Source: CAYZMH01 sp964479445
GTDB taxonomy: Bacteria; Bacteroidota; Bacteroidia; Bacteroidales; GCA-2748055
DNA length: 27,244 bases
Assembly: GCA_964479445.1 (NCBI GenBank)
Contig: CAYZMH010000046.1
Location: 1-27,244 of the forward strand
Direction of reading: 5' to 3'
Shown here: in pieces, positions 1-6,764 of the stretch
How positions within the stretch are numbered: position 1 is the first letter of the stretch
How the letters are laid out: each line of letters opens with the position of its first letter
The notes under the pieces: generated by a model
What the model was told of the DNA's origin: nothing
The model's input: only the letters and a program-made list of their open reading frames with translations
Databases searched by the model: none
Translations under genes and position numbers: made by a program

Positions 1-52
1 CGGGCGCATAGAGGACTTTCACCTCCAAGTATCAGTGCCCTGCCGGGCACAC
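1..52 (-). mobile_element. 5' end of a group II (class C-like) intron, truncated by window edge
   Basis: Read on the minus strand, the sequence starting at base 52 begins GTGTGCCCGGCAGGGCAC, which fits the GUGYG 5' boundary of group II introns and closely resembles, from memory, the start of class C introns such as the Oceanobacillus iheyensis one. A GTGCCC/GGGCAC hairpin (35-50) and a second hairpin, GAGG-tgaaagt-CCTC (about 12-26), correspond to the first helices of domain I. The element lies just past the hsp20 terminator and in the same orientation; class C introns are known to insert after intrinsic terminators. The catalytic RNA body and any reverse transcriptase would lie to the left, outside the window. 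An alternative boundary is the GTGCG at base 57. The identification is from recall of family sequences, without an alignment. Confidence 0.66.
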
Positions 53-60
53 CGCACCAT

Positions 61-89
61 AAAAAATCGGGGCCATCCCTGACCCCGAT
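61..89 (-). terminator. Intrinsic terminator of hsp20
   Basis: A perfect 7-bp stem, ATCGGGG (66-72) pairing with CCCCGAT (83-89), has a 10-nt loop. On the minus strand it is followed at once by a T run (65-61). It lies about 50 bp past the hsp20 stop codon and is the natural end of that transcript. It is also the apparent landing site of the group II intron beside it. Confidence 0.8.
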
Positions 90-140
90 AATCATTACCA
101 AACTAACCCACTCATCAAAGGGTTGATCCATTAAAATCCT

Positions 141-563
141 TTACGAAATTTCAATGCTTTTCGGTCCTTTTTTGATCTCTTCCTCTTTCCTGGGAAGGTG
201 AATGCTCAGGATGCCATCCTTCTGTTTGGCCGCAATCTTATCCTGGTTTACTGCATCCGGCAGCTGGAAACAACGCTTAAAAGCACTGTAGCTGAACTCC
301 CGGCGCATGAACTCTCCCTCTTTCTCCTCATCTTTATCCTCTCTTTCCGAGGAGATGGTGAGAACATCCTCATTCACGTCGATTTGAAAATCATCCTTCG
401 AAAGACCGGGTGCCGCTAAATCAATCCTGAACTCGCTGTCGTCCTCGACAATGTTTACCAACGGTGTAACCGATCGCTTTCCGGAAACATGTCCTAAAAA
501 ATCATCATTGAAAATCTCGTCCATTGATCCGGGTAAAAACCCTCTGTTTATTCTTGCTAACAT
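141..563 (-). CDS. Small heat-shock protein, Hsp20/alpha-crystallin family
   Basis: This is an ATP-independent cytoplasmic holdase that binds unfolding proteins and keeps them refoldable by DnaK/ClpB. The 140-residue protein has the family's usual size. A short N-terminal arm (1-32) is followed by the alpha-crystallin domain (about 33-125), with the VNIVEDD start, the APGLSKDDF stretch and the DGILSIHLP strand. The C-terminal IEI motif (137-139) is the conserved I-x-I anchor used for oligomer assembly. The start is supported by a strong AGGAGG ribosome binding site (572-577), nine bases upstream of the ATG. The gene stands alone, with its own putative promoter and inverted repeats upstream and an intrinsic terminator downstream, which fits a stress-induced monocistron. 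Confidence 0.95.
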   Translation of the reverse strand: MLARINRGFLPGSMDEIFNDDFLGHVSGKRSVTPLVNIVEDDSEFRIDLAAPGLSKDDFQIDVNEDVLTISSEREDKDEEKEGEFMRREFSYSAFKRCFQLPDAVNQDKIAAKQKDGILSIHLPRKEEEIKKGPKSIEIS

Positions 564-611
564 GATTTGTTCCTCCTATAATTTTGGGTTGTACATCAAT
601 TGTTGACCTTC

Positions 612-619
612 AAAGATCA
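612..619 (-). promoter_or_regulatory. Possible -7 box of the hsp20 promoter
   Basis: Read on the minus strand the box is GATCTTTG, one mismatch from the Bacteroidetes -7 consensus TAnnTTTG, and 48 bp before the hsp20 ATG. No clear TTTG -33 box lies at the expected spacing; the best candidate region overlaps the end of the proximal inverted repeat. The assignment is tentative. Confidence 0.4.
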
Positions 620-644
620 ACTCTCGTGCCAGCACCATAATACT

Positions 645-688
645 GTCATTATGGCGCTTAAGCGCTGTTTTTGGCTGTCATTTTGACA
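645..688. promoter_or_regulatory. Two related inverted repeats upstream of hsp20 (putative operators)
   Basis: TGTCATTTTGACA (676-688) is a perfect dyad (TGTCA-ttt-TGACA). A degenerate copy, TGTCATTATGGCG, lies at 645-657, exactly 31 bp (three helical turns) away in the same orientation. A 12-bp palindrome, GCGCTTAAGCGC, falls between them at 655-666. They sit 80-125 bp upstream of the hsp20 start and just upstream of the candidate promoter, a position fitting a regulator of the heat-shock gene. The regulator is not identified; the pattern is not the CIRCE element of HrcA. Confidence 0.45.
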
Positions 689-714
689 AAATAACGGTAG
701 TCAGACTGCCAGGT

Positions 715-1866
715 TCAGCGGTCATTTTTACCCAGTTCCTGCCGGAGTTTTTTGAGTTCCTGGTTGAGTTCCTGTTCTCTTTTAGCCGATTGCTCCTGAA
801 TGGATCGCATCTCCTCCATGCTTTGTCGCATCTCCTCTTCCTGGGATGAGAGCTCATCGGCTTGCTGTCTTGATTGTTGCAGCAACCTGGCAGTTTTAAT
901 ATTGATCTTGATCTTGGAGATAGTAGCAGCTATGCTCTCGCTGAGCGATTCCAGAAATTGAATTTTATAGGAGGGCACCTGGCTGAAGGCAGCCACCTCA
1001 ATCACACCCAGCACTTCACGGTCCAATACAACCGGAGTGAGAATAAGCACTGCCGGTTTATCTTCACCCATTCCGGAACGAATACGAATATAATCCCCTG
1101 GGACTTCATTGATGTATATGGTCTCTTTTTCAACGGCACATCGGCCCACCAATCCTTCTCCCGGACCAAATTTTTTATGGTCATGTTTTTCCCGGTCAAA
1201 TGCATACGATCCTTTCATCACCAGTTCAGGTTCTTTCCCCTCCTCTTGTTCGGTTAGAAAAATTGCCCCCACCTCCACCTCGAGATAGTCAACCAGGTGG
1301 CGGATGAACAAACCCGCCATTGCATCGGGATCATCCTCTGCATTGCGCAGCAATTCACTGAACCGGGCCAGTCCGCTCGCCATCCAGTTTCGTTGTTCAT
1401 CCTCCCTTCGGCGCCGTTCTGCTTCTGCACTGGATTGAACCAGGCTTTCATGAAGCCTGAAAAGGGATTGCCCCAATTCATCCCGGTCGCTATTTACCTT
1501 AAATTCTTCACTTATATCTCCGCTTGCCAGTCGTTTTGCGTAGGCAATCACCGACTCTAAGTGGCTTACATGGCGGGAAAGGGGTTCGGCCAGCTCCCCC
1601 GCGATTCCTTCCTGACAGTCTTCCTCTACATGGGGCAGTTCCCCCTTTTGCAATTTATCAAAATAGGATTCCATCCTGCGTATGGGTCGCTGTAACCGGC
1701 GAAAATAGGTGACCAACATCCCGGTCATCAACAGGAGAATAAGGATGGAAAACACGGTAATCCAGGAGTCCAGGGAGAAGCTGTGGTATAGCATCGCCAG
1801 GGAGAGAAGGATCGCTGCTAAAGGAAAAAGGACTAACCCGTGAAGTTTAAATCGTTTCTTTTTCAT
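715..1866 (-). CDS. Membrane-anchored HAMP-GAF signalling protein without an output domain
   Basis: The 383-residue protein starts with a basic tail and two transmembrane helices (about 10-28 and 35-55). A HAMP-like helical linker follows (about 57-145), then a GAF domain (about 180-315; GPGEGLVGRCAVEKE and VLGVIEVAAF are typical). It ends in a long glutamate/glutamine-rich coiled coil (316-383). The two helices are almost contiguous, so there is practically no periplasmic sensor; input is probably a small ligand or redox cue at the cytoplasmic GAF. The EEEMRQSMEEMRSIQE segment normally leads into PAS and histidine-kinase domains in related Bacteroidetes proteins, but here the protein stops with no kinase, GGDEF or phosphatase domain. 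It follows malY by 21 bp and is probably co-transcribed with it. The ligand and partner are unknown. Confidence 0.8.
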   Translation of the reverse strand: MKKKRFKLHGLVLFPLAAILLSLAMLYHSFSLDSWITVFSILILLLMTGMLVTYFRRLQRPIRRMESYFDKLQKGELPHVEEDCQEGIAGELAEPLSRHVSHLESVIAYAKRLASGDISEEFKVNSDRDELGQSLFRLHESLVQSSAEAERRRREDEQRNWMASGLARFSELLRNAEDDPDAMAGLFIRHLVDYLEVEVGAIFLTEQEEGKEPELVMKGSYAFDREKHDHKKFGPGEGLVGRCAVEKETIYINEVPGDYIRIRSGMGEDKPAVLILTPVVLDREVLGVIEVAAFSQVPSYKIQFLESLSESIAATISKIKINIKTARLLQQSRQQADELSSQEEEMRQSMEEMRSIQEQSAKREQELNQELKKLRQELGKNDR

Positions 1867-1887
1867 GGTAATTAGGTGATTACCAGG

Positions 1888-3084
1888 TTATACTTTCTGT
1901 CTAAAGTGCCCTTTCACCGCCCCGATCAATTGCTCTGTGGCTTGTTCCAGGACACTTCGGGGCGCAGCAATGTTGATACGCTGAAAACCCGAACCTCCGC
2001 TTCCAAACCTGGATCCATCCACCAGTCCCAGGTGAGCCTTCGAGGTGATAAAGTTGCGCAGTGACTTATCTTCCATGTCCATAGCACGAAAATCAAGCCA
2101 GGCGAGATAGGTTGCTTCCAGGGGAAAAACCCTGATATCGGGAACGAATTCTTCCATTTCCTCTTTAAAAAAGGTAAAATTCCCCTCCAGGTATTCAATC
2201 AGTTGATCCAGCCATTCGTCTCCCTCATTGTAGGCTGCCTCCATGGCAACCATTCCAAACAGGTTACCACCCCCAATGTGATAAGCATCCAGGGACTGGT
2301 CATATACTTTTTTCAGTTCCGGGTTGGTAATGATCATAGCGGATGAGTGTAATCCGGCCAGGTTAAACGTTTTACTGGGGGCCATGCAGGTGATCGTCTG
2401 TGCTGCAATCGCATCTCCCAGGGAAGCCACCGGTATGTGCCGGTTCCCGAACAGCACCAGGTCAGAATGGATCTCATCACTGATCAAGAGCACATCATAT
2501 TTCACACACAGCTGAGCCAGGGCCTCCAGCTCTACTCTGTTCCATGCTCTCCCTACCGGGTTGTGGGGATGGCAGAACAGCATCATTTTAACGCCTTTTT
2601 TGAATTCTTCTTCCAGTCCTGCCATGTTCATCTTATACCTTCCGTCTTCACAGATCAGCTCATTTTCTACCATAACCCTCCCGTGGTTTTTAATGGCGGT
2701 GAAGAAAGGGAAATAGACAGGTGGTTGCACGATAACCCTGTCCCCCGGTTCCGTGTAAGCGAGAACACACAGATTGAGAGCCGGGACAACACCCGGACTG
2801 AAATTGACCGACTCCGCCGGGACTTCCCACTGGTGACGCCGCTGAAGCCAGCCTGTCACGGCTTCGTAGAACCGCCCGGGACGGAAAGTGTACCCATACA
2901 CCGGGTGCGCAGCACGTTCCTGGATCGCCTCCCGTATAAAGGGGGGAACTTCAAAATCCATATCTGCCACCCACATGGGAAGGATATCCTCCCTGCCATA
3001 GAGGGTGGTAAGCAAGTCGTATTTAACACTGTCAGTCCCTTTACGGTCTATCACACGATCAAAATCATATCGCCTCGTACTCAT
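1888..3084 (-). CDS. MalY/PatB-type PLP-dependent C-S lyase / aminotransferase
   Basis: A fold-type I PLP enzyme of the MalY/PatB group, which cleaves the C-S bond of cystathionine or cysteine (beta-lyase), sometimes with aminotransferase activity. The 398-residue length is standard. Visible landmarks are DILPMWVADMDFEVPP near the N-terminus (the MalY signature), HNPVGR with Asn175, SDEIHSDL with Asp203 contacting the pyridine nitrogen, and APSKTFNLAGLH with the Schiff-base Lys238. The start was set at 3084 (MSTRRYDF), because homologues begin there and a -7 promoter box lies at 3108-3115, inside the 21-codon extension that an in-frame ATG at 3147 would give. Divergent from rsmA and followed by the GAF gene. 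Substrate preference cannot be read from the sequence. Confidence 0.88.
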   Translation of the reverse strand: MSTRRYDFDRVIDRKGTDSVKYDLLTTLYGREDILPMWVADMDFEVPPFIREAIQERAAHPVYGYTFRPGRFYEAVTGWLQRRHQWEVPAESVNFSPGVVPALNLCVLAYTEPGDRVIVQPPVYFPFFTAIKNHGRVMVENELICEDGRYKMNMAGLEEEFKKGVKMMLFCHPHNPVGRAWNRVELEALAQLCVKYDVLLISDEIHSDLVLFGNRHIPVASLGDAIAAQTITCMAPSKTFNLAGLHSSAMIITNPELKKVYDQSLDAYHIGGGNLFGMVAMEAAYNEGDEWLDQLIEYLEGNFTFFKEEMEEFVPDIRVFPLEATYLAWLDFRAMDMEDKSLRNFITSKAHLGLVDGSRFGSGGSGFQRINIAAPRSVLEQATEQLIGAVKGHFRQKV

Positions 3085-3107
3085 GTTTTCAACTAGATGG
3101 TCCGATT

Positions 3108-3115
3108 CAAATTTA
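3108..3115 (-). promoter_or_regulatory. -7 promoter box of the malY-like gene
   Basis: Minus-strand TAAATTTG matches the Bacteroidetes -7 consensus TAnnTTTG exactly and lies 23 bp before the chosen ATG, predicting a short leader. The 80-bp gap to the divergent rsmA is AT-rich. No convincing -33 TTTG was found. Confidence 0.55.
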
Positions 3116-3164
3116 ATATTTATAAATTGCGAACAGAAAGAAACCATGCTAAATCTCAGCCACC

Positions 3165-3941
3165 ATGGTCCGTCCCAAAAAACAACTTGGTCAGCATTTC
3201 CTCACCGATCCCTCCATTGCAAAGCGCATCACGGATTCACTGCAAAGCGGTTCATCGCAGACCGTGGTGGAGGTGGGACCCGGGAAGGGCATTCTCACCA
3301 GGCTGATCCTTGAACGGGGATTCAGGAGGTTCATTCCTGTCGAGATAGACCGGGAATCAATCGCCTTCCTGCTCAGACAATGGCCGGAACTATCTGATGA
3401 ACTGGTCAGTCAGGATTTCCTCACACTGGATCTTAACCGGTTCGGGGAACCCTCCCTGGCAGTGATCGGAAATTTTCCTTACAATATCTCGGGACCGATC
3501 TTTTTTCATATTCTGAAACACCGCGATATTGTGCATGAAGTAGTAGGAATGGTACAAAGGGAGGTTGCGGAAAGGATTGTGGCACCCCCCGGCTCACGTA
3601 CATACGGGATACTATCCGTGCTGCTGCAGGCCTATTATGATTCAGTAATACTCTTCAGGGTGAAGCCGGGGTCCTTTTTCCCGCCTCCGAAAGTGACTTC
3701 TGCAGTGTTGCGTCTGTCGAGAAACCAAACCGAAACGCTTGCCTGTAACGAAGAGCTGTTTTTCCGCGTGGTAAAAACCACATTTCAGCAGAGAAGAAAG
3801 ACCATCCGTAACTCCTTAAGAACAATTTTATTAAATTTGAGCGACGATTTCAGACTGCTGTCCATGAGACCGGAACAGCTTTCGGTATCCGAATTTGTGG
3901 AGCTGACGAATTGGGTTGACAGACAGCGAGAAACGGGTTAG
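3165..3941 (+). CDS. rsmA: 16S rRNA dimethyladenosine transferase RsmA (KsgA)
   Basis: RsmA dimethylates the two adjacent adenines in the 3'-terminal hairpin of 16S rRNA (A1518/A1519 in E. coli numbering), a late check in 30S assembly. The 258-residue protein has the usual length. It opens with KKQLGQHFLTD, the family signature. The SAM-binding loop VVEVGPGKGILT is at 34-45, the acidic ribose contact IPVEID at 57-62, the catalytic NFPY tetrad at 103-106 (NLPY in many other phyla), and FFPPPKV at 171-177. A small helical C-terminal domain follows. mgtE starts 31 bp downstream on the same strand and is probably co-transcribed. Confidence 0.96.
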   Translation: MVRPKKQLGQHFLTDPSIAKRITDSLQSGSSQTVVEVGPGKGILTRLILERGFRRFIPVEIDRESIAFLLRQWPELSDELVSQDFLTLDLNRFGEPSLAVIGNFPYNISGPIFFHILKHRDIVHEVVGMVQREVAERIVAPPGSRTYGILSVLLQAYYDSVILFRVKPGSFFPPPKVTSAVLRLSRNQTETLACNEELFFRVVKTTFQQRRKTIRNSLRTILLNLSDDFRLLSMRPEQLSVSEFVELTNWVDRQRETG

Positions 3942-3972
3942 GACGAGCGTAAAACACTGATACCTCTCCGTT

Positions 3973-5334
3973 ATGAATATTGAACTGACCAGGGAATATG
4001 TAGCCGAACTGCAGGCACTCATCGAGGCTAAGGATGAGAAATCAGCCCTGCGGATGATGGAAAATCTGCATCCGGCCGATATAGCGGAGATCTACAATGA
4101 GTTGCAGATTGAAGAGGCGCGTTACCTCTACCTGCTGCTGGACCCGGAAACCGCCTCTGATGTACTCGTGGAGATGGAGGAAGATGACCGGGAACAATTC
4201 CTGAAGGTACTGCCTCCCGAAGTGATCGCAAGTCAGTTTATCTATCACATGGATTCTGACGATGCGGCAGATGTGATCGGAGACCTGTCTGAAGATAAAA
4301 AACAGGAGGTCCTTCTCCACATAGATGATGTAGAGCAGGCTGGGGATATAGTCGACCTGTTGAGTTATGATGAAGACACAGCCGGTGGACTGATGGCCAA
4401 GGAGCTTATCCAGGTGAATGAAAACTGGGGCGTCACCACCTGCTTGAGGGAGATGCGGAAACAGGCTGAAGAGATCGATGAGATCTACTATATCTATGTA
4501 GTGGATGATGATAACAAACTCAAAGGCATTCTCTCGCTCAAGGCCCTTTTGCTGGCAAGCAGCGACACCCTGATACGTGATATCTATGATTCCGATCTGC
4601 AATCGGTCAGCACCGACACCCCCTCCGACCAGGTGGCACAGATCATGGAGAAATACGACCTGGTAGTCTTACCGGTAGTGGACAGCATCGGACGTTTAAT
4701 GGGAAGGATCACCATTGATGACGTGGTGGATGTGATCCGGGATGAAGCCGAAAAAGATTACCAGATGGCATCCGGTATTTCCGAAGATGTGGAAACTACC
4801 GATTCTCCGATCAGGCTTTCCAGGGCGCGACTGCCCTGGCTGATTATTGGTTTGCTGGGTGGTATTTTCGTTGCAGCCGTGATCGGACGATTTGAGAACG
4901 ATCTGAAAATCAATCCGGAGATGGCCTTTTTCATTCCCCTCATTGGCGCTATGGCAGGAAATGTGGGAATACAATCATCTGCCATTATTGTACAGGGACT
5001 CGCCAGCAACAGTCTCGGACTGGAGAGCACTTTCCGGAAACTTTCCAAAGAGTTCCTGGTTGCCCTGATGAACGGACTGATACTCTCCACCCTTCTTTTC
5101 GTTTATAACTTTTTTCTCAGTGACAGCCTGGCCCTCACCTATACCGTTAGCATCTCCCTCTTCGTGGTAATCATCTTTGCCGCCCTTTTCGGCACCCTGA
5201 TACCCCTGGTACTCAATAAAGTTAAATTCGACCCTGCACTTGCTACCGGACCCTTTATTACCACGATGAACGATATCATGGGACTGGTAATTTATTTCAT
5301 GATGGGCAGAATTCTGTATGATGTGATGATCTGA
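3973..5334 (+). CDS. mgtE: Magnesium transporter MgtE
   Basis: MgtE is a homodimeric Mg2+-gated channel of the inner membrane. All three modules are visible in 453 residues: an N-terminal superhelical domain (about 30-135, rich in Asp/Glu and containing MDSDDAADVIGDL), a pair of CBS domains (about 138-258), and a five-helix pore domain (about 288-450). The conserved pore sequence GAMAGNVGIQSSAIIVQG is at 325-342. The acidic residue of TMNDIMG (Asp434) corresponds to the Mg2+-selecting aspartate. The acidic cytosolic domains act as the family's Mg2+ sensor and close the channel when Mg2+ is plentiful. The stop codon is only 5 bp from the stop of the convergent ABC permease gene. Confidence 0.95.
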   Translation: MNIELTREYVAELQALIEAKDEKSALRMMENLHPADIAEIYNELQIEEARYLYLLLDPETASDVLVEMEEDDREQFLKVLPPEVIASQFIYHMDSDDAADVIGDLSEDKKQEVLLHIDDVEQAGDIVDLLSYDEDTAGGLMAKELIQVNENWGVTTCLREMRKQAEEIDEIYYIYVVDDDNKLKGILSLKALLLASSDTLIRDIYDSDLQSVSTDTPSDQVAQIMEKYDLVVLPVVDSIGRLMGRITIDDVVDVIRDEAEKDYQMASGISEDVETTDSPIRLSRARLPWLIIGLLGGIFVAAVIGRFENDLKINPEMAFFIPLIGAMAGNVGIQSSAIIVQGLASNSLGLESTFRKLSKEFLVALMNGLILSTLLFVYNFFLSDSLALTYTVSISLFVVIIFAALFGTLIPLVLNKVKFDPALATGPFITTMNDIMGLVIYFMMGRILYDVMI

Positions 5335-5339
5335 CCGGC

Positions 5340-6596
5340 TCAGAAAGTGGTGTTTATCGCTACCACCGGATCCATTCTTGCTGCCTGGTAAGCCGGGGCA
5401 AAGCCACTGACCAGTCCGATCACCGAAGAGATCACCAACCCGAGAATAACATTGCCCATGGTAAGATAAAGGGTGAATTCACCCATGTAGTTTACCAACA
5501 GCGCACCCCCTCCGATAAGAAGCAGACCTACTATCCCTCCCACCAGGGACAGGATAATAGCCTCGAAAAGAAACTGCATGAGAATAAAAAAGCGCTTGGC
5601 ACCAATGGCTTTCTGTATTCCAATGACGTGAGTCCGTTCTTTTACCGAGACAAACATGATATTGGCAATGCCAAAGCCTCCCACAATTATGGAGAAAATA
5701 CCGATAAAGAAACCGGCAATATTGATTACTTTGAACACCTGGTCCAGCTGGTTATTGATAATACTGGTCTGATTGAGAGCAAAGGTGTCTTCCTCTGTCG
5801 GTTTAAGCCGCCTGTAGGACCGGAGAATGAAGCGCATCTCGTCCCTGAGCTCATCGACCGACACACCTGGCCGGGACATTACCCAGATTTGCGGGCTGGC
5901 CCTTCCGCTGCGAATGTCTACAAACCGCTTTATGAAATGAATGGGCAGTACCACCACCTCATCCAGGTTGTTGTTATCAAAGGTGCCTTTCCCCTGTTTG
6001 CGCATAACACCCACGATGTTCACTTTATGACCGGAAATCTCGATCTCCTTACCTACCGGATCCACCTGCTGGAACAACTCCCCGGCCAGGTCACTCCCCA
6101 GCACGGCTATATTGCTTCCTCCCGCAGCCTCAAAGGGGGAAAAGTAGCGCCCTGATTTAATCTCAAAAGAGCGAATATCCTGGAAACCATCCGAAACCCC
6201 GAACAAACTGATATCATCCGCCCGGTTATTCTCATAGGTCAGGGTGCGGTTGGACATGGTAACAAAACACGCTTCGGTTGCCAGCTGCGAAGTTCTTTCA
6301 ATATGCTCATACTCCTCGTATGAAGCCTGGGGACGGTTCAGGTATTTCCACCATGCATACTCCTCTCCCTCTTCCGGAGCCCATGGCCATTTTTCAATAT
6401 AAAGCACATTGCTGCCCAGCGATGAAACACTTTCACGGATGTTCTTTTCGAGTGAATCGACAATGGTAAACACCGAGATGATCGCAAAGATCCCGATCGT
6501 GATTCCCAGGAGGGAGAGTACAGAACGTAACCGGTTGCTGCTGAAGGTCTGCAGCGCCATGTTAAGACTTTCCCATATCAATCTCAAAATAATCAT
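5340..6596 (-). CDS. MacB/FtsX-family ABC transporter permease
   Basis: The 418-residue inner-membrane permease has one N-terminal helix (about 22-46), a large periplasmic MacB_PCD domain (about 48-285) and three C-terminal helices (about 288-316, 340-372 and 382-402), the FtsX arrangement. The segment ERTHVIGIQKAIGAKRFFIL after the second helix is the family's coupling-helix signature, and the protein ends in the typical PAYQAARMDPVVAI. Such permeases work as mechanotransmission pumps with a cytoplasmic ATPase and often a membrane-fusion protein, for export of lipoproteins, peptides or drugs. Neither partner is encoded in this window, so it is an orphan here. The substrate is unknown. The upstream region is shared with purH. 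Confidence 0.9.
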   Translation of the reverse strand: MIILRLIWESLNMALQTFSSNRLRSVLSLLGITIGIFAIISVFTIVDSLEKNIRESVSSLGSNVLYIEKWPWAPEEGEEYAWWKYLNRPQASYEEYEHIERTSQLATEACFVTMSNRTLTYENNRADDISLFGVSDGFQDIRSFEIKSGRYFSPFEAAGGSNIAVLGSDLAGELFQQVDPVGKEIEISGHKVNIVGVMRKQGKGTFDNNNLDEVVVLPIHFIKRFVDIRSGRASPQIWVMSRPGVSVDELRDEMRFILRSYRRLKPTEEDTFALNQTSIINNQLDQVFKVINIAGFFIGIFSIIVGGFGIANIMFVSVKERTHVIGIQKAIGAKRFFILMQFLFEAIILSLVGGIVGLLLIGGGALLVNYMGEFTLYLTMGNVILGLVISSVIGLVSGFAPAYQAARMDPVVAINTTF

Positions 6597-6614
6597 GCCA
6601 AAGACTTATAAAAG

Positions 6615-6641
6615 CCTGCAAACCTTTCTTATTTTTGCAGG
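6615..6641. repeat. Inverted repeat in the ABC permease/purH intergenic region
   Basis: CCTGCAAA (6615-6622) pairs perfectly with TTTGCAGG (6634-6641) across an 11-nt pyrimidine-rich loop. It lies 18 bp from the ABC permease start and about 120 bp from the purH start. No U-tract follows and no gene reads into it, so an operator or leader structure is more likely than a terminator. No exact TAnnTTTG box was found for purH in the 168-bp gap. Confidence 0.4.
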
Positions 6642-6764
6642 AAACTATTTCTTTTGCAAGATAAAACTTTTACCCGTGGATTAACCTATTTCTTGGTAAA
6701 CATGAACGATTTAGTTATTTTCAGCTTTTCTTTTATTATAACCAAATAACACTTCAACACATAC

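Noticed and set aside
1..126. Plus-strand open frame of about 42 codons at the left edge
   Set aside because: It resembles no protein tail, and it overlaps the hsp20 terminator and the intron-like hairpins, which explain the region better.
3085..3147. Upstream in-frame ATG giving the MalY-like protein 21 extra residues
   Set aside because: The extension contains the -7 promoter box and does not resemble the N-terminus of the family; the ATG at 3084 fits better.
5340..6596. Naming the ABC permease macB
   Set aside because: True MacB fuses the ATPase to the permease; this protein has only the permease part and no adjacent ATPase or MacA.
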